In this document: positions 44,101-52,601 of the stretch, in pieces | Position numbering within the stretch: the stretch's first letter is position 1 | How the letters are laid out: each line of letters starts with the position of its first letter | From: Scandinavium sp036495715 | GTDB taxonomy: Bacteria; Pseudomonadota; Gammaproteobacteria; Enterobacterales; Enterobacteriaceae | NCBI GenBank assembly: GCA_036495715.1 | Contig: DASXML010000025.1 | Span: forward strand, 1 to 64,000 | DNA length: 64,000 bases | Direction of reading: 5' to 3' | Made by a program: the position numbers and the translations under genes | The notes under the pieces: generated by a model | What the model saw: only the letters and a program-made list of their open reading frames with translations | What the model was told of the DNA's origin: nothing | Databases searched by the model: none

Positions 44101-44917
44101 CAAAATCACCGGACGCGAACACGCGCATTTGGCGCTCAACAAAGAAGACGAAAAAATTCGCTTCCGCGATATCGTTGCCCAGCCGCGCAAAATCATCTCC
44201 AGCCCGACGTGGTCCGGCCTTGAAAGCGAACACGTTTCCTATAACGCCGGTTACACCAACGTTCACGAATTAATCCCATGGCGCACGCTGTCCGGTCGTC
44301 AGCAGCTGTATCAGGATCACCTGTGGATGCGCGCGTTCGGCGAAAGTCTGGTGGCTTATCGTCCACCGATTGACACCCGCAGCGTCACCCACATGAACGA
44401 GATCCCGCCGAACGGTTTCCCGGAAAAAGCGCTTAACTTCCTGACGCCACACCAGAAATGGGGCATTCACTCGACCTACAGTGAAAACCTGTTGATGCTA
44501 ACGCTGTCGCGCGGCGGGCCGATTGTCTGGCTCAGCGAAACCGATGCCAAAGAACTCGGCATTGCTGATAACGACTGGATTGAAGCCTTCAACGCTAACG
44601 GCGCCCTCACCGCTCGCGCGGTGGTCAGCCAGCGTATACCGCCTGGGATGACGATGATGTACCACGCCCAGGAACGCATCATGAATATTCCAGGTTCCGA
44701 AGTCACCGGGCGGCGCGGCGGCATTCATAACTCGGTCACCCGCATCTGCCCGAAACCCACGCACATGATTGGCGGCTACGCCCAACTGGCGTGGAGCTTT
44801 AACTATTACGGGACCGTCGGCTCCAACCGCGACGAATTCATCATGATCCGCAAAATGAAAAACATTAACTGGCTGGATGACGAAAACAACGATCAGGTCC
44901 AGGAGGCGACAAAATGA
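41177..44917 (+). CDS. narZ: NarZ, nitrate reductase Z alpha (catalytic) subunit
   Basis: A 1246-residue molybdo-bis-PGD enzyme that reduces nitrate to nitrite on the cytoplasmic side. The FS0 [4Fe-4S] ligands are in place: H50, C54, C58 (THGVNCTGSCSW) and C93 (PRGCPRG). Further family regions: WGSNVPQTRTPDAHFFTEV, GRSMIILGAGVNHWYHMDMN, and the C-terminal RICPKPTHMIGGYAQLAW. Full length for the family (E. coli NarZ 1246). ATGA overlap with narY. Nitrate reductase Z is the RpoS-dependent paralogue of NarGHI. Confidence 0.97.
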   Translation: MSKLLDRFRYFKQKGDTFANGHGQEYNTNRDWEDSYRQRWQFDKIVRSTHGVNCTGSCSWKIYVKNGLVTWETQQTDYPRTRPDLPNHEPRGCPRGASYSWYLYSANRLKYPLIRKSLIEMWREALEQHTDPVNAWNAIMHDPAKCLKYKQARGHGGFVRSNWKELNTLIAAANVWTIKHYGPDRVAGFSPIPAMSMVSYAAGTRYLSLLGGTCLSFYDWYCDLPPASPMTWGEQTDVPESADWYNSSYIIAWGSNVPQTRTPDAHFFTEVRYKGTKTIAITPDFSEVAKLSDQWLAPKQGTDSALAMAMGHVMLREFHLDNPSDYFINYCRRYTDMPMLVQLDAREDGSYVPGRMLRASDLVDNLGESNNPQWKTVAFNTAGDLVVPNGAIGFRWGEQGKWNLESIAAGAETELQLSLLGTHDSIAGVAFPYFGGNENPHFRSVKQDPILVRQVPVKQLTLAGGASGLVVSVYDLILANYGLDRGLDDPLAAKDYSEIKAYTPAWAEQITGVKQYDIAQIAREFADTAHKTHGRSMIILGAGVNHWYHMDMNYRGMINMLVFCGCVGQSGGGWAHYVGQEKLRPQTGWLPLAFALDWNRPPRQMNSTSYFYNHSSQWRYEKLTAKELLSPLADSSKFTGHLIDFNVRAERMGWLPSAPQLNLNPLSIKEMADAAGVSPADYTAQALKSGDIRMACEQPDNGKNHPRNLFVWRSNLLGSSGKGHEYLLKYLLGTESGIQGEALGESDDVKPEEVEWQTAALEGKLDLLVTLDFRMSSTCLFSDIVLPTATWYEKDDMNTSDMHPFIHPLSAAVDPAWEAKSDWEIYKGIAKEFSQVCVGHLGTETDVVLQPLMHDSPAELSQPFDVADWRKGECDYVPGKTGPSIAVVERDYPATYERFTSLGPLLDKFGNGGKGISWNTDTEIEFLGKLNYVKLDGPAKGRPRIETAIDASEVILALAPETNGQVAVKAWQALSKITGREHAHLALNKEDEKIRFRDIVAQPRKIISSPTWSGLESEHVSYNAGYTNVHELIPWRTLSGRQQLYQDHLWMRAFGESLVAYRPPIDTRSVTHMNEIPPNGFPEKALNFLTPHQKWGIHSTYSENLLMLTLSRGGPIVWLSETDAKELGIADNDWIEAFNANGALTARAVVSQRIPPGMTMMYHAQERIMNIPGSEVTGRRGGIHNSVTRICPKPTHMIGGYAQLAWSFNYYGTVGSNRDEFIMIRKMKNINWLDDENNDQVQEATK

Positions 44918-46458
44918 AAATACGTTCCCAGGTTGGCATGGTACTCAATCTCGATAAATGCATCGGCTGTCACACCTGCTCGGTGACCTGTAAAAACGTC
45001 TGGACCGGTCGTGAAGGCATGGAATACGCGTGGTTCAATAACGTGGAAACCAAACCGGGCATCGGTTATCCGAAAAACTGGGAAGACCAGGCACAATGGG
45101 AAGGCGGCTGGATCAGGGGCATCAGCGGCAAACTCACGCCGCGCCTCGGCGGTCGCCTTGGCCTGATGGCGAAAATCTTCGCCAACCCGGTTTTGCCGTC
45201 CATCGACGACTATTACGAGCCGTTCACCTACGACTATCAGGATTTGCAACGCGCGCCGGAAGGCAAACACCTGCCAACCGCCCGCCCACGTTCGCTTATC
45301 AGCGGCGAGCGCATGAACAAAATTGAATGGGGCCCAAACTGGGAAGAACTGCTCGGCGGTGAATTTGAAAAACGCGCCAAAGATCAGAACTTTGAGAACA
45401 TGCAAAAGGAGATGTACGGCCAGTTCGAAAACACCTTCATGATGTATCTTCCGCGCCTGTGCGAACACTGCCTTAACCCAAGCTGCGTGGCGACCTGCCC
45501 AAGCGGTGCGATTTATAAACGTGAAGAAGACGGTATTGTGCTGATCGATCAGGACAAATGCCGTGGCTGGCGCATGTGTATCAGCGGCTGCCCGTACAAA
45601 AAAATCTACTTCAACTGGAAAAGCGGCAAATCGGAAAAATGTATTTTCTGCTATCCGCGCATTGAATCCGGCCAGCCGACGGTGTGTTCCGAAACCTGCG
45701 TTGGGCGCATCCGCTATCTCGGCGTGCTGCTGTACGATGCCGATCGTATCGAAGAAGCAGCCAGCACCGAACATGTGACCGATCTGTACGAACGCCAGTG
45801 CGACGTGTTCCTCAACCCGAATGACCCGCATGTCATCGAAGAAGCGCTGAAACAAGGCATTCCGCAGAACGTCATCGAAGCTGCGCAGCAGTCGCCGGTG
45901 TACAAACTGGCGATGGACTGGAAGCTCGCCCTGCCGCTGCACCCGGAATACCGCACGCTGCCGATGGTCTGGTACGTGCCGCCATTGTCGCCTATTCAGT
46001 CGGTCGCCGATGCGGGCGCGCTGCCACACAACGGCAATATTCTGCCGTCCGTCGAAAGTCTGCGTATTCCGGTGCAATATCTCGCCAACCTGTTAGCCGC
46101 GGGCGACACCGGCCCGGTGCTGCGTGCACTGAAACGCATGATGGCGATGCGTCACTACAAACGCTCACAAACCGTGGAAGGCGTGACCGATACCCGCGCT
46201 ATCGAGGAAGTCGGCCTCAGCGTGGAACAGGTGGAAGAGATGTACCGCTATCTCGCCATCGCCAACTACGAAGACCGTTTCGTGATCCCAACCAGCCACC
46301 GCGAAATGGCTGCCGATGCCTTCCCGGAGAAAAACGGCTGCGGCTTTACCTTCGGCGACGGCTGCCACGGCTCCGACACCAAATTCAACCTGTTCAACAG
46401 TAAACGTATCGACGCCATTGATGTTTCCGGCGTGCGTCATCACGGGGAGGGAGAATAA
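44914..46458 (+). CDS. narY: NarY, nitrate reductase Z beta (iron-sulphur) subunit
   Basis: A 514-residue electron-transfer subunit with four cysteine groups: CIGCHTCSVTCKNVW (C16, C19, C22, C26), CEHCLNPSCVATCPSG, CRGWRMCISGCPYKK (Trp in place of one Cys, which makes this the [3Fe-4S] cluster), and CIFCYPRIESGQPTVCSETC. It passes electrons from haem of NarV to NarZ. It overlaps narZ by four bases and ends at the start of narW. Confidence 0.97.
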   Translation: MKIRSQVGMVLNLDKCIGCHTCSVTCKNVWTGREGMEYAWFNNVETKPGIGYPKNWEDQAQWEGGWIRGISGKLTPRLGGRLGLMAKIFANPVLPSIDDYYEPFTYDYQDLQRAPEGKHLPTARPRSLISGERMNKIEWGPNWEELLGGEFEKRAKDQNFENMQKEMYGQFENTFMMYLPRLCEHCLNPSCVATCPSGAIYKREEDGIVLIDQDKCRGWRMCISGCPYKKIYFNWKSGKSEKCIFCYPRIESGQPTVCSETCVGRIRYLGVLLYDADRIEEAASTEHVTDLYERQCDVFLNPNDPHVIEEALKQGIPQNVIEAAQQSPVYKLAMDWKLALPLHPEYRTLPMVWYVPPLSPIQSVADAGALPHNGNILPSVESLRIPVQYLANLLAAGDTGPVLRALKRMMAMRHYKRSQTVEGVTDTRAIEEVGLSVEQVEEMYRYLAIANYEDRFVIPTSHREMAADAFPEKNGCGFTFGDGCHGSDTKFNLFNSKRIDAIDVSGVRHHGEGE

Positions 46459-47159
46459 TGCCGATCCTCAAGCTGATTGCCCTGCTGCTGGAATACCCGG
46501 ACGCGCTGCTGTGGGACCATCGCGAAGAAGCGCAAGCGCGGGTGACCCAGGATGCGCCCACGCTTTCGCCGTGGGTGGAAACCTATCTCAGTGCCCGACT
46601 GATCGACCAGCAGGAACTGTGGTGTGACTTGTTTGAACGCGGCAGCGCGATGTCGCTGCTGCTGTTTGAACATGTTCACGGCGAGTCCCGCGATCGCGGT
46701 CAGGCAATGGTGGATTTAATGGCGCAGTACGAACAGGCGGGTTTACAGCTCGACTGCCGGGAACTGCCGGACCATTTACCGCTGTATCTGGAATTTCTCA
46801 GCACCCGCTCACAGGAAGAAGCGCGAGAAGGCTTGCAGAATGTGGCGCCGATTCTGGCGTTACTGGGCGGTAGGCTTAAAGAGCGTCAGTCGAACTATTA
46901 TCAGCTGTTCGACACCCTGTTGTTACTCGCCAATAGCCCACTAAGAAGTGACAGCGTCACGCCTCAGGTAAAAAATGAGGTGCGTGACGACACCCGTCAG
47001 GCGCTGGACGCGGTGTGGGAGGAAGAACAAGTGAAGTTTATCGAGGATAATGCGACGACTTCCGCCTGCGACAATTCCCCGCTGCAAAGCTACCAGAAAC
47101 GTTTTAGTCAGGACGTCGCGCCGCAGTACGTTGACGTCCGTCCCGGAGGCCCCAAATGA
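46458..47159 (+). CDS. narW: NarW, nitrate reductase Z assembly chaperone
   Basis: A 233-residue NarJ/NarW-family chaperone needed for molybdenum cofactor insertion into the alpha subunit; not part of the final enzyme. Visible: LKLIALLLEYPDALLWDHRE, LLFEHVHGESRDRGQAMVDL and PLYLEFLSTRSQEEAREGLQ. Its start overlaps the narY stop (TAATG) and its stop overlaps narV (ATGA). Confidence 0.95.
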   Translation: MPILKLIALLLEYPDALLWDHREEAQARVTQDAPTLSPWVETYLSARLIDQQELWCDLFERGSAMSLLLFEHVHGESRDRGQAMVDLMAQYEQAGLQLDCRELPDHLPLYLEFLSTRSQEEAREGLQNVAPILALLGGRLKERQSNYYQLFDTLLLLANSPLRSDSVTPQVKNEVRDDTRQALDAVWEEEQVKFIEDNATTSACDNSPLQSYQKRFSQDVAPQYVDVRPGGPK

Positions 47160-47836
47160 GTCACTTCTTTGACGTCTTCTTTTACGATATTTACCCCTAC
47201 ATTTGCGGCTCGGTGTTTATCATCGGTAGCTGGCTGCGCTACGACTACGGGCAATACACCTGGCGCGCAGGCTCCAGTCAGATGCTCGATAAGCGCGGGA
47301 TGGTGATTTGGTCAAACATGTTCCACATCGGCATTCTCGGCGTCTTTTTCGGCCATGCTTTTGGGATGTTAACGCCGCACTGGATGTATGAATCTTTCCT
47401 GCCGATTTCGGTGAAACAACAAATGGCGATGATCCTCGGCGGGGCCTGCGGCGTATTGACGTTGATTGGCGGTTCGGGACTGTTGATTCGTCGCCTGTTT
47501 AACCCGCGCGTTCGCGCGACGTCGACGACGGCAGATATTCTGATCCTCTGCATTCTGCTGATTCAGTGCATTTTGGGCTTGTCGACGATCCCGTTCTCGG
47601 CGCAGCATCCGGACGGCAGCGAAATGATGAAACTGGTGGGCTGGGCGCAGTCCGTGGTGACCTTCCAGGGCGGTGCCTCGACGCATCTTGCGGGCGTCGC
47701 GCCTGTCTATCGCATCCATCTGGCGCTGGGCATGACCATCTTCTTGCTGTTCCCGTTCACCCGTCTGGTACACGTCTGGAGCGCGCCGGTGGAGTATTTC
47801 ACCCGTCGTTATCAGATTGTTCGTTCACGCCGTTGA
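47156..47836 (+). CDS. narV: NarV, nitrate reductase Z gamma (cytochrome b) subunit
   Basis: A 226-residue membrane cytochrome with five membrane segments that oxidises quinol and anchors NarZY. The four haem-ligand histidines are present: H57 and H67 (MFHIGILGVFFGHAFG), and two near 188 and 206 (YRIHLALGMTIF; TRLVHVWSAP). Last gene of the operon, followed by REP palindromes. Confidence 0.96.
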   Translation: MSHFFDVFFYDIYPYICGSVFIIGSWLRYDYGQYTWRAGSSQMLDKRGMVIWSNMFHIGILGVFFGHAFGMLTPHWMYESFLPISVKQQMAMILGGACGVLTLIGGSGLLIRRLFNPRVRATSTTADILILCILLIQCILGLSTIPFSAQHPDGSEMMKLVGWAQSVVTFQGGASTHLAGVAPVYRIHLALGMTIFLLFPFTRLVHVWSAPVEYFTRRYQIVRSRR

Positions 47837-47840
47837 GGGA

Positions 47841-47923
47841 TTGCCCGGTGGCGTTACGCTTACCGGGCCTACCTGATCCGTGGTTTATGCCGTAGGCCAG
47901 GCAAACGCAGTGCCGCCCGGCGA
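47841..47923. repeat. BIME between narV and nhoA
   Basis: TTGCCCGGTGGCGTTACGC... and ...GCAGTGCCGCCCGG, two REP units separated by CCGTAGGCC-type sequence. It lies between convergent genes. The yddE gene, present at this place in E. coli, is missing. Confidence 0.9.
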
Positions 47924-47928
47924 CAGGC

Positions 47929-48774
47929 TTATTTCCCCGCTTCCGCGTGCGTATCAAACGCCGCCATTACCGCCGCTAAATCCGCCAGCGTGAAGCCATT
48001 TTTCGGGTCATCCACGCCCTGCCCAAATTTATCCTGTAACAGTAAATACAGGCTCTCTACGTCTGGCAAATTGATTTGCTCAACGGTATGGCCGTTTTCC
48101 TGATGGGTGTAATGGAAGTTGGTCAGCGTCAGCTTGCCGCCGTCCGGCAGATGACGGCACATCAACAGATGATGGCGGAAATGTGATTGCGGCCAGTGTG
48201 CCGACCAGAAGTTGCCCGCCACATAGTCAGAGAAATACTGCGGCACCAGATCGAAAAGGTACATCGACTGCCAGCGATCGTGATGGCGGAACTGGAGCGT
48301 CCAGTCGTTGCCCTCATTGAGCAAGCGATATACGCCGTGCGGCGTGGTTTGCTCTTTGTTAGCCTGCAACAATATCGGCGCGGTCAGCGTTTGCCCGCCG
48401 AAACCGACGTCGGCAATCCAGCGCTCACCCGCCAGTTCAACAACCAGCAGACGATGCGTGCGCGGCGGCATTTGCGATGGATTAGACAGCACCACACGCC
48501 CCAGCACACTGCGCACATCAAAACCGATTTCACGCAGCACGCGCTCAAATAGGCCATTCTGCTCGAAGCAATAACCGCCACGACGGGCAGAGATCAGCTT
48601 GTCTTCCAGCGACTGATCGTCGAGCTGGATTTCCCGTGGCAGCAGCACATCCAGATTCTCAAACGGAATAGTGCAGTTGTGGCGCAGATGCAGCGCACGC
48701 AGGGTGTCAATATCGACAGCGGCGTTTTCTGTCCAGTTCAGGCGGTCAAAATAGGCGGTTAAAAATGGGCTCAT
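47929..48774 (-). CDS. nhoA: N-hydroxyarylamine O-acetyltransferase NhoA
   Basis: A 281-residue arylamine N-acetyltransferase, colinear with E. coli NhoA. The catalytic triad is visible: C69 (ARRGGYCFEQNG), H107 (PRTHRLLVVEL) and D122 (RWIADVGFGG). It uses acetyl-CoA to acetylate arylamines and activates N-hydroxyarylamines. The frame is open to 48870, but the ATG at 48774 gives the known N-terminus. It is divergent from yddH. Confidence 0.96.
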   Translation of the reverse strand: MSPFLTAYFDRLNWTENAAVDIDTLRALHLRHNCTIPFENLDVLLPREIQLDDQSLEDKLISARRGGYCFEQNGLFERVLREIGFDVRSVLGRVVLSNPSQMPPRTHRLLVVELAGERWIADVGFGGQTLTAPILLQANKEQTTPHGVYRLLNEGNDWTLQFRHHDRWQSMYLFDLVPQYFSDYVAGNFWSAHWPQSHFRHHLLMCRHLPDGGKLTLTNFHYTHQENGHTVEQINLPDVESLYLLLQDKFGQGVDDPKNGFTLADLAAVMAAFDTHAEAGK

Positions 48775-48925
48775 ACGGCCTCCATGCTTCAGATAGAGTG
48801 TGTTTATAACGTATTTTTTTCGCCTGGCGGGCGTTTTTGTGCGGTCATTTTTTCCGTTTGTGCGCGACACCTGTTTTCCGCTGATGAAACACGCTTAAAT
48901 GCAGAAAATAACCAGGAGAATTGCT

Positions 48926-49498
48926 ATGAGCCGTTTTCGTCCCGTGGAATTAAAACATGCCAGCCGCCTGCTCAATCACGGCCCAACCGTATTGATTACA
49001 AGCTATGACGACAGCATCGATCGCCGGAACATCATGGCCGCCGCGTGGTCAATGCCGGTGGAATTTGAACCGCCGCGCATTGCCATCGTGGTGGATAAAA
49101 GCGCCTGGTCGCGAGAGTTGATTGAGCGCAGCGGAAAATTTGGCATCGTGATCCCCGCCGTCGATGCGGCAAACTGGACCTACGCGGTGGGCAGCGTCAG
49201 TGGGCGCGATGAGGATAAATTTAACTGCTATGGTATTCCGGTCGTTTACGGTCCGATTCTTGGCTTACCGGTTGTCGAAGAGAAATGCCTGGCGTGGATG
49301 GAATGCAAACTGTTACCCGCCACCGCCGCGCAGGAAAAATACGACACGCTGTTCGGGGAAGTGGTTGCCGCTGCGGCAGATGAACAAGCCTTTATCGCCG
49401 GGCGCTGGCAGTTCAACGGCGACAAACGAAACACTCTGCATCACCTTGGCGCGGGGACATTTGTGACCAGTGGCAAAATAGTGAAAGCGGCGGAGTGA
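48926..49498 (+). CDS. yddH: YddH, flavin-reductase-like FMN-binding protein
   Basis: A 190-residue protein of the flavin reductase / flavoredoxin fold: NHGPTVLITSYDDSIDRRNI, MAAAWSMPVEFEPPRIAIVV, FGIVIPAVDAANWTYAVGSV, DKFNCYGIPVV. The order nhoA-yddH-pptA matches E. coli, where YddH is uncharacterised. AGGAG at 48913 supports the ATG at 48926. Confidence 0.9.
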   Translation: MSRFRPVELKHASRLLNHGPTVLITSYDDSIDRRNIMAAAWSMPVEFEPPRIAIVVDKSAWSRELIERSGKFGIVIPAVDAANWTYAVGSVSGRDEDKFNCYGIPVVYGPILGLPVVEEKCLAWMECKLLPATAAQEKYDTLFGEVVAAAADEQAFIAGRWQFNGDKRNTLHHLGAGTFVTSGKIVKAAE

Positions 49499-49557
49499 AG
49501 CGTATGCCGAAACACGTCATTGAATAGAGGTGATAATCGCCTCACAGGCAAAAACAG

Positions 49558-49680
49558 GTGACATTATTCCCGGACGTAACAGACGTAATTTTAGCCCAGA
49601 GTTTCGCCTCGACGTCGCCCAACGTTTACTCGAGCGGCATTACACCGTTACCGCCGATGCCACGGCAGATAAAATAGAAA
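49558..49680 (+). pseudogene. IS3-family OrfA remnant between yddH and pptA
   Basis: The plus strand encodes PGRNRRNFSPEFRLDVAQRL, then LERHYTVTADATADKI, matching the N-terminus of IS3/IS2-type OrfA proteins (RRxYSPEFRLEAAQLVLDxxYTVxEAA). Similarity ends after about 40 residues and no OrfB or inverted repeats follow, so it is debris of an old insertion. Confidence 0.7.
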
Positions 49681-49681
49681 T

Positions 49682-49703
49682 AAAGGCCCTGACGCGGGCC
49701 TTT
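49682..49703 (-). terminator. Hairpin terminator after pptA
   Basis: AAAGGCCC / GGGCCTTT with a 6-nt loop, then T-rich sequence on the minus strand, a few bases after the pptA stop. Confidence 0.75.
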
Positions 49704-49709
49704 ATGTTT

Positions 49710-49940
49710 TTACAAACTATAACCCGGCTTCTTAATCAACGTCTCAAGATGAGGCGCGATCTCTGTGTCCCAAACCTGCGCTTTCCAGTCGGCTTCGGCC
49801 ACCTGATTCAGTGCGACGCTGATCGCGCCATCTTTACTGCCCAAATGGCGAGTGATGGCGTCGGCGATATCCGCGGCCAGTGCGGTTTTCTGTTCGTCAT
49901 TCAGGTCACGGGGAAAACATTTGATGTCTACATGCGGCAT
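49710..49940 (-). CDS. pptA: PptA, 4-oxalocrotonate tautomerase-family enzyme
   Basis: A 76-residue tautomerase; Pro2, the catalytic base after Met removal, is present (MPHVDIKCFP). The family sequence continues ALAADIADAITRHLGSKDGA and IAPHLETLIKKPGY. E. coli PptA (YdcE) shows phenylpyruvate tautomerase activity and forms dimers. Its C-terminus is two residues or so shorter than in E. coli. Confidence 0.92.
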   Translation of the reverse strand: MPHVDIKCFPRDLNDEQKTALAADIADAITRHLGSKDGAISVALNQVAEADWKAQVWDTEIAPHLETLIKKPGYSL

Positions 49941-50018
49941 GGGGGTCTCCTTATTGTGTCGCTTAAAACTATCATCTTCCCGGCGGCGTAATTAGCGATT
50001 TGTGCAGTTATGCTGCCA

Positions 50019-50915
50019 TTAATAGGTGATCCCGGGCGGATTCACCTCGGACTGCGTCACGCCCTCGCCGTCTTCCCCCCAACGGGCCAGAATGCGCTGC
50101 ACGTCCCCACGGGCAATACCGCCATCGAGCGCCGCCTGTAAGGCATAAACCAGTTGGTTGCCTTTTTTGGTGGTGGTGGCGACAAAGGCTTTTTTCGGTC
50201 CCAAACCAACCACGTTGGTTTTGCCCGTCAGCGCCGCTTTATAAGCAGCGACCGACTGCGGCCCGAAGAACACCTCCGCGCGTCCGGACTGAATATACAA
50301 ATTGCCAGACGCGTCATCGGTCAGATACACCGGCAGCGCAGGTGCGCGCCCTGCTTTCTCGTTAATCTCATTCCAGCCGAGCAAAATTCTTTCCTGATTG
50401 GTGCCAGAACCGACAATCACTTTTTTACCGGAGAGATCCGCCGGGCCTTTCACCGCTTTAATCGGACTGTCTGATTTTACCGAAAAAGCCAGTGAATCGA
50501 CGCGATAGGTGGCGAAATCAAACTTCTCTTTGCGCTGTTCAGTCACCGCAATATTGACCAGTGCCACGTCATAACGCCCGGACGTGATCCCCAGCGGCCA
50601 GTCTTCCCACGCCGTCGGCACCAGTTTCAATTTCAGGCCCAAACTCCCCGCCAGCAAACGGGCAATATCCGGGTCACTGCCGATGCGTGTGCGGTTATCG
50701 CTGGCGAGCAGCGCCAGCGGCGGTGAATTTAACGCGGAAATGGCGACCGTCAGCGTGCCGGGTTCAACGAATTTGTAGTTCACCGGGATCTTCGCTATCG
50801 CCTTTTCATCACGCGTGACGGGCAACGGTTGTTCGTTGGCTTTCAGGTCGATCCGCCCTTCTGCCATCGCGCCGCGGGTGCAGAGATATGCGGCTAATAA
50901 CATCCATTTTTTCAT
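50019..50915 (-). CDS. Amino-acid-type ABC solute-binding protein (second copy)
   Basis: A 298-residue periplasmic binding protein of the polar amino acid family 3. Signal peptide 1-18 (LLAAYLCTRGAMA). Core: GTLTVAISALNSPPLALLAS, GSDPDIARLLAGSLGLKLKL, WEDWPLGITSGRYDVALVNI, RKEKFDFATYRVDSLAFSVK. It is a clear paralogue of the binding protein at 53122-54054 (identical blocks WEDWPLG and KEKFDFATYR; both end in an SEVNP motif). Last gene of the operon; its start overlaps the ATPase stop by four bases. Probably gives the shared permease a second substrate range. Confidence 0.9.
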   Translation of the reverse strand: MKKWMLLAAYLCTRGAMAEGRIDLKANEQPLPVTRDEKAIAKIPVNYKFVEPGTLTVAISALNSPPLALLASDNRTRIGSDPDIARLLAGSLGLKLKLVPTAWEDWPLGITSGRYDVALVNIAVTEQRKEKFDFATYRVDSLAFSVKSDSPIKAVKGPADLSGKKVIVGSGTNQERILLGWNEINEKAGRAPALPVYLTDDASGNLYIQSGRAEVFFGPQSVAAYKAALTGKTNVVGLGPKKAFVATTTKKGNQLVYALQAALDGGIARGDVQRILARWGEDGEGVTQSEVNPPGITY

Positions 50916-51688
50916 GACAATACCTTGGATAAAAACTGCCGCGTTCGCGGATGCTGCGGACGGTTGAGCACCGCATCACTTTCACCCTGTTCGACGATTT
51001 TGCCGTCAACCATAAACACCACCTGATCGGCGACCTCACGTGCGAAACCAATTTCATGCGTCACGACGACCAGCGTCGTGCCGGAACGCGCCAGCGTTTT
51101 GATAACATCCAGCACTTCACCAACAAGTTCCGGATCGAGCGCCGATGTCGGTTCATCAAACAGCATCACGCGCGGCCTCAATGCCAGCGCCCGCGCAATA
51201 GCAATGCGCTGTTGCTGACCGCCGGAAAGATGCCGCGACCACGCATCCGCTTTATTGCGCAGCCCAACGACGTCCAGCAATTCGTAAGCGCGTTCAATCG
51301 CCTGTTTTTTGCTGAGCTGACGATGGGCCACCGGCGCTTCAATCAGGTTTTCCAGCACCGTCATATGCGGGAACAGATTGAAATTCTGGAACACATAGCC
51401 GACGTTGACACGCTGACGGAGGATCTCTTTTTCTTTTAACTCATACAGCTTATCGCCCTGACGGCGATAGCCGATGTAATCGCCATCAATCTGGATAAAG
51501 CCTTCATCGACGCGTTCCAGGTGGTTAATGGTGCGCAGCAGCGTCGATTTCCCTGAACCGGACGGGCCTAAAATCACTGTCACCGTGCCGGGAGGGATCT
51601 CCAGCGACACGTTATCCAGCGCCTTGTGGCGACCAAAATATTTACTGACGCTGGTAATCGAAATATGGCCTTCAGGAGAGTTGAGCAT
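50912..51688 (-). CDS. Amino-acid ABC transporter ATPase (YxeO-like)
   Basis: A 258-residue ATPase: Walker A GPSGSGKST, Q-loop YVFQNFNLFPHMT, signature LSGGQQQRIAIARALA, Walker B VMLFDEPTSALDPE, switch THE. The insert GYRRQGDKLYELKEKEILRQ is like that of cystine and related polar amino acid importers. The frame extends to 51736; the ATG at 51688 is preferred and overlaps the end of the permease gene by 17 bases. Confidence 0.93.
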   Translation of the reverse strand: MLNSPEGHISITSVSKYFGRHKALDNVSLEIPPGTVTVILGPSGSGKSTLLRTINHLERVDEGFIQIDGDYIGYRRQGDKLYELKEKEILRQRVNVGYVFQNFNLFPHMTVLENLIEAPVAHRQLSKKQAIERAYELLDVVGLRNKADAWSRHLSGGQQQRIAIARALALRPRVMLFDEPTSALDPELVGEVLDVIKTLARSGTTLVVVTHEIGFAREVADQVVFMVDGKIVEQGESDAVLNRPQHPRTRQFLSKVLS

Positions 51689-52592
51689 GCGCGGCCTCCG
51701 GGGCTGTCGCGGCGGCGGGCACAATGGCACGACCACGGTTGCTGTTGACGGCGGAACGGCGTTCGCTCTTCGCCAGCGCGCGTTCCACCAGATACTGAAT
51801 CGCGGAGAGGAAACTGGTGATCACCAGGTACCACACCGCACCCACCATCAGCAGCGGGATAACCTCCTGGGTGCGGTTGTAGATCATCTGAATGGTGTAA
51901 AACAGCTCCGGCATCGCCAGCACATAAACCATCGCCGTGCCTTTGGCGAGGCTGATAATTTCGTTAAACCCGGACGGTAAAATCGTGCGCAACGCCTGCG
52001 GCAGAATAATGCGCAGTGTGCGTCGCCAGGCAGGCAAACCAAGCGCGGATGCGGCTTCGTACTGTCCGTGATCGACGCCCAAAAAACCGCCGCGAATGAT
52101 TTCAGCCGTATAAGCGCTCTGCACCAGCGTCAAACCGACAACGGCGGTGGAGAACTGCCCCAACACGTTGATGGTCTGATAACTCGCCCACTCGATGCCG
52201 GTGAACGGAATACCGAGTGACAGCGTGTCGTAGAGATACGAAAAGTTGTACAGCACGATCAACACCACGATCAGCGGCAGCGAGCGAAACAGCCAGATAT
52301 ACGCCCACGCCAGGCTACTGAGTAGCCAGGATGATGAGAGCCGCGAAAGCGCCAGCACGCCGCCGAAAATCACGCTCAACACCGTACCGAGCAACGTTAA
52401 CAGCAGCGTTTGCCCCAGCCCTTCCAGAATCACCGGGTCAAAAAACCAGCGGGCAAATACGCCCCATTCCCAGCGCGGATTAAATGCCACCGACTGCACG
52501 ACAATCGCCAGAATTAACAACGCCACACCGGCCCCGACAATGCGTAGCGGATAACGTGCGGGCACCACTTTGATGATCTCATTACTTTTCAT
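51672..52592 (-). CDS. Amino-acid ABC transporter permease (YxeN-like)
   Basis: A 306-residue inner-membrane permease with five or more membrane segments and the EAA loop EAASALGLPAWRRTLRIILP. The family region GLGQTLLLTLLGTVLSVIFG precedes it. Longer than the usual 220-230 residues because of an extended N-terminus with an extra membrane segment (about 18-36) and a C-terminal Ala/Arg-rich tail. It works with the ATPase and one or both binding proteins of the operon to import a substituted amino acid. Confidence 0.92.
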   Translation of the reverse strand: MKSNEIIKVVPARYPLRIVGAGVALLILAIVVQSVAFNPRWEWGVFARWFFDPVILEGLGQTLLLTLLGTVLSVIFGGVLALSRLSSSWLLSSLAWAYIWLFRSLPLIVVLIVLYNFSYLYDTLSLGIPFTGIEWASYQTINVLGQFSTAVVGLTLVQSAYTAEIIRGGFLGVDHGQYEAASALGLPAWRRTLRIILPQALRTILPSGFNEIISLAKGTAMVYVLAMPELFYTIQMIYNRTQEVIPLLMVGAVWYLVITSFLSAIQYLVERALAKSERRSAVNSNRGRAIVPAAATAPEAAHAQLS

Positions 52593-52601
52593 CGTCACTC
52601 C

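Noticed and set aside
44893..46077. 394-codon minus-strand frame opposite narY
   Set aside because: Shadow of the iron-sulphur subunit gene; His/Phe/Arg-rich translation typical of antisense frames in GC-rich genes.
48926..49498. YddH as the dedicated flavin reductase of the LLM monooxygenases
   Set aside because: It is on the opposite strand, separated by pptA and an IS scar, and belongs to the conserved nhoA-yddH-pptA block, so proximity alone does not support a partnership.
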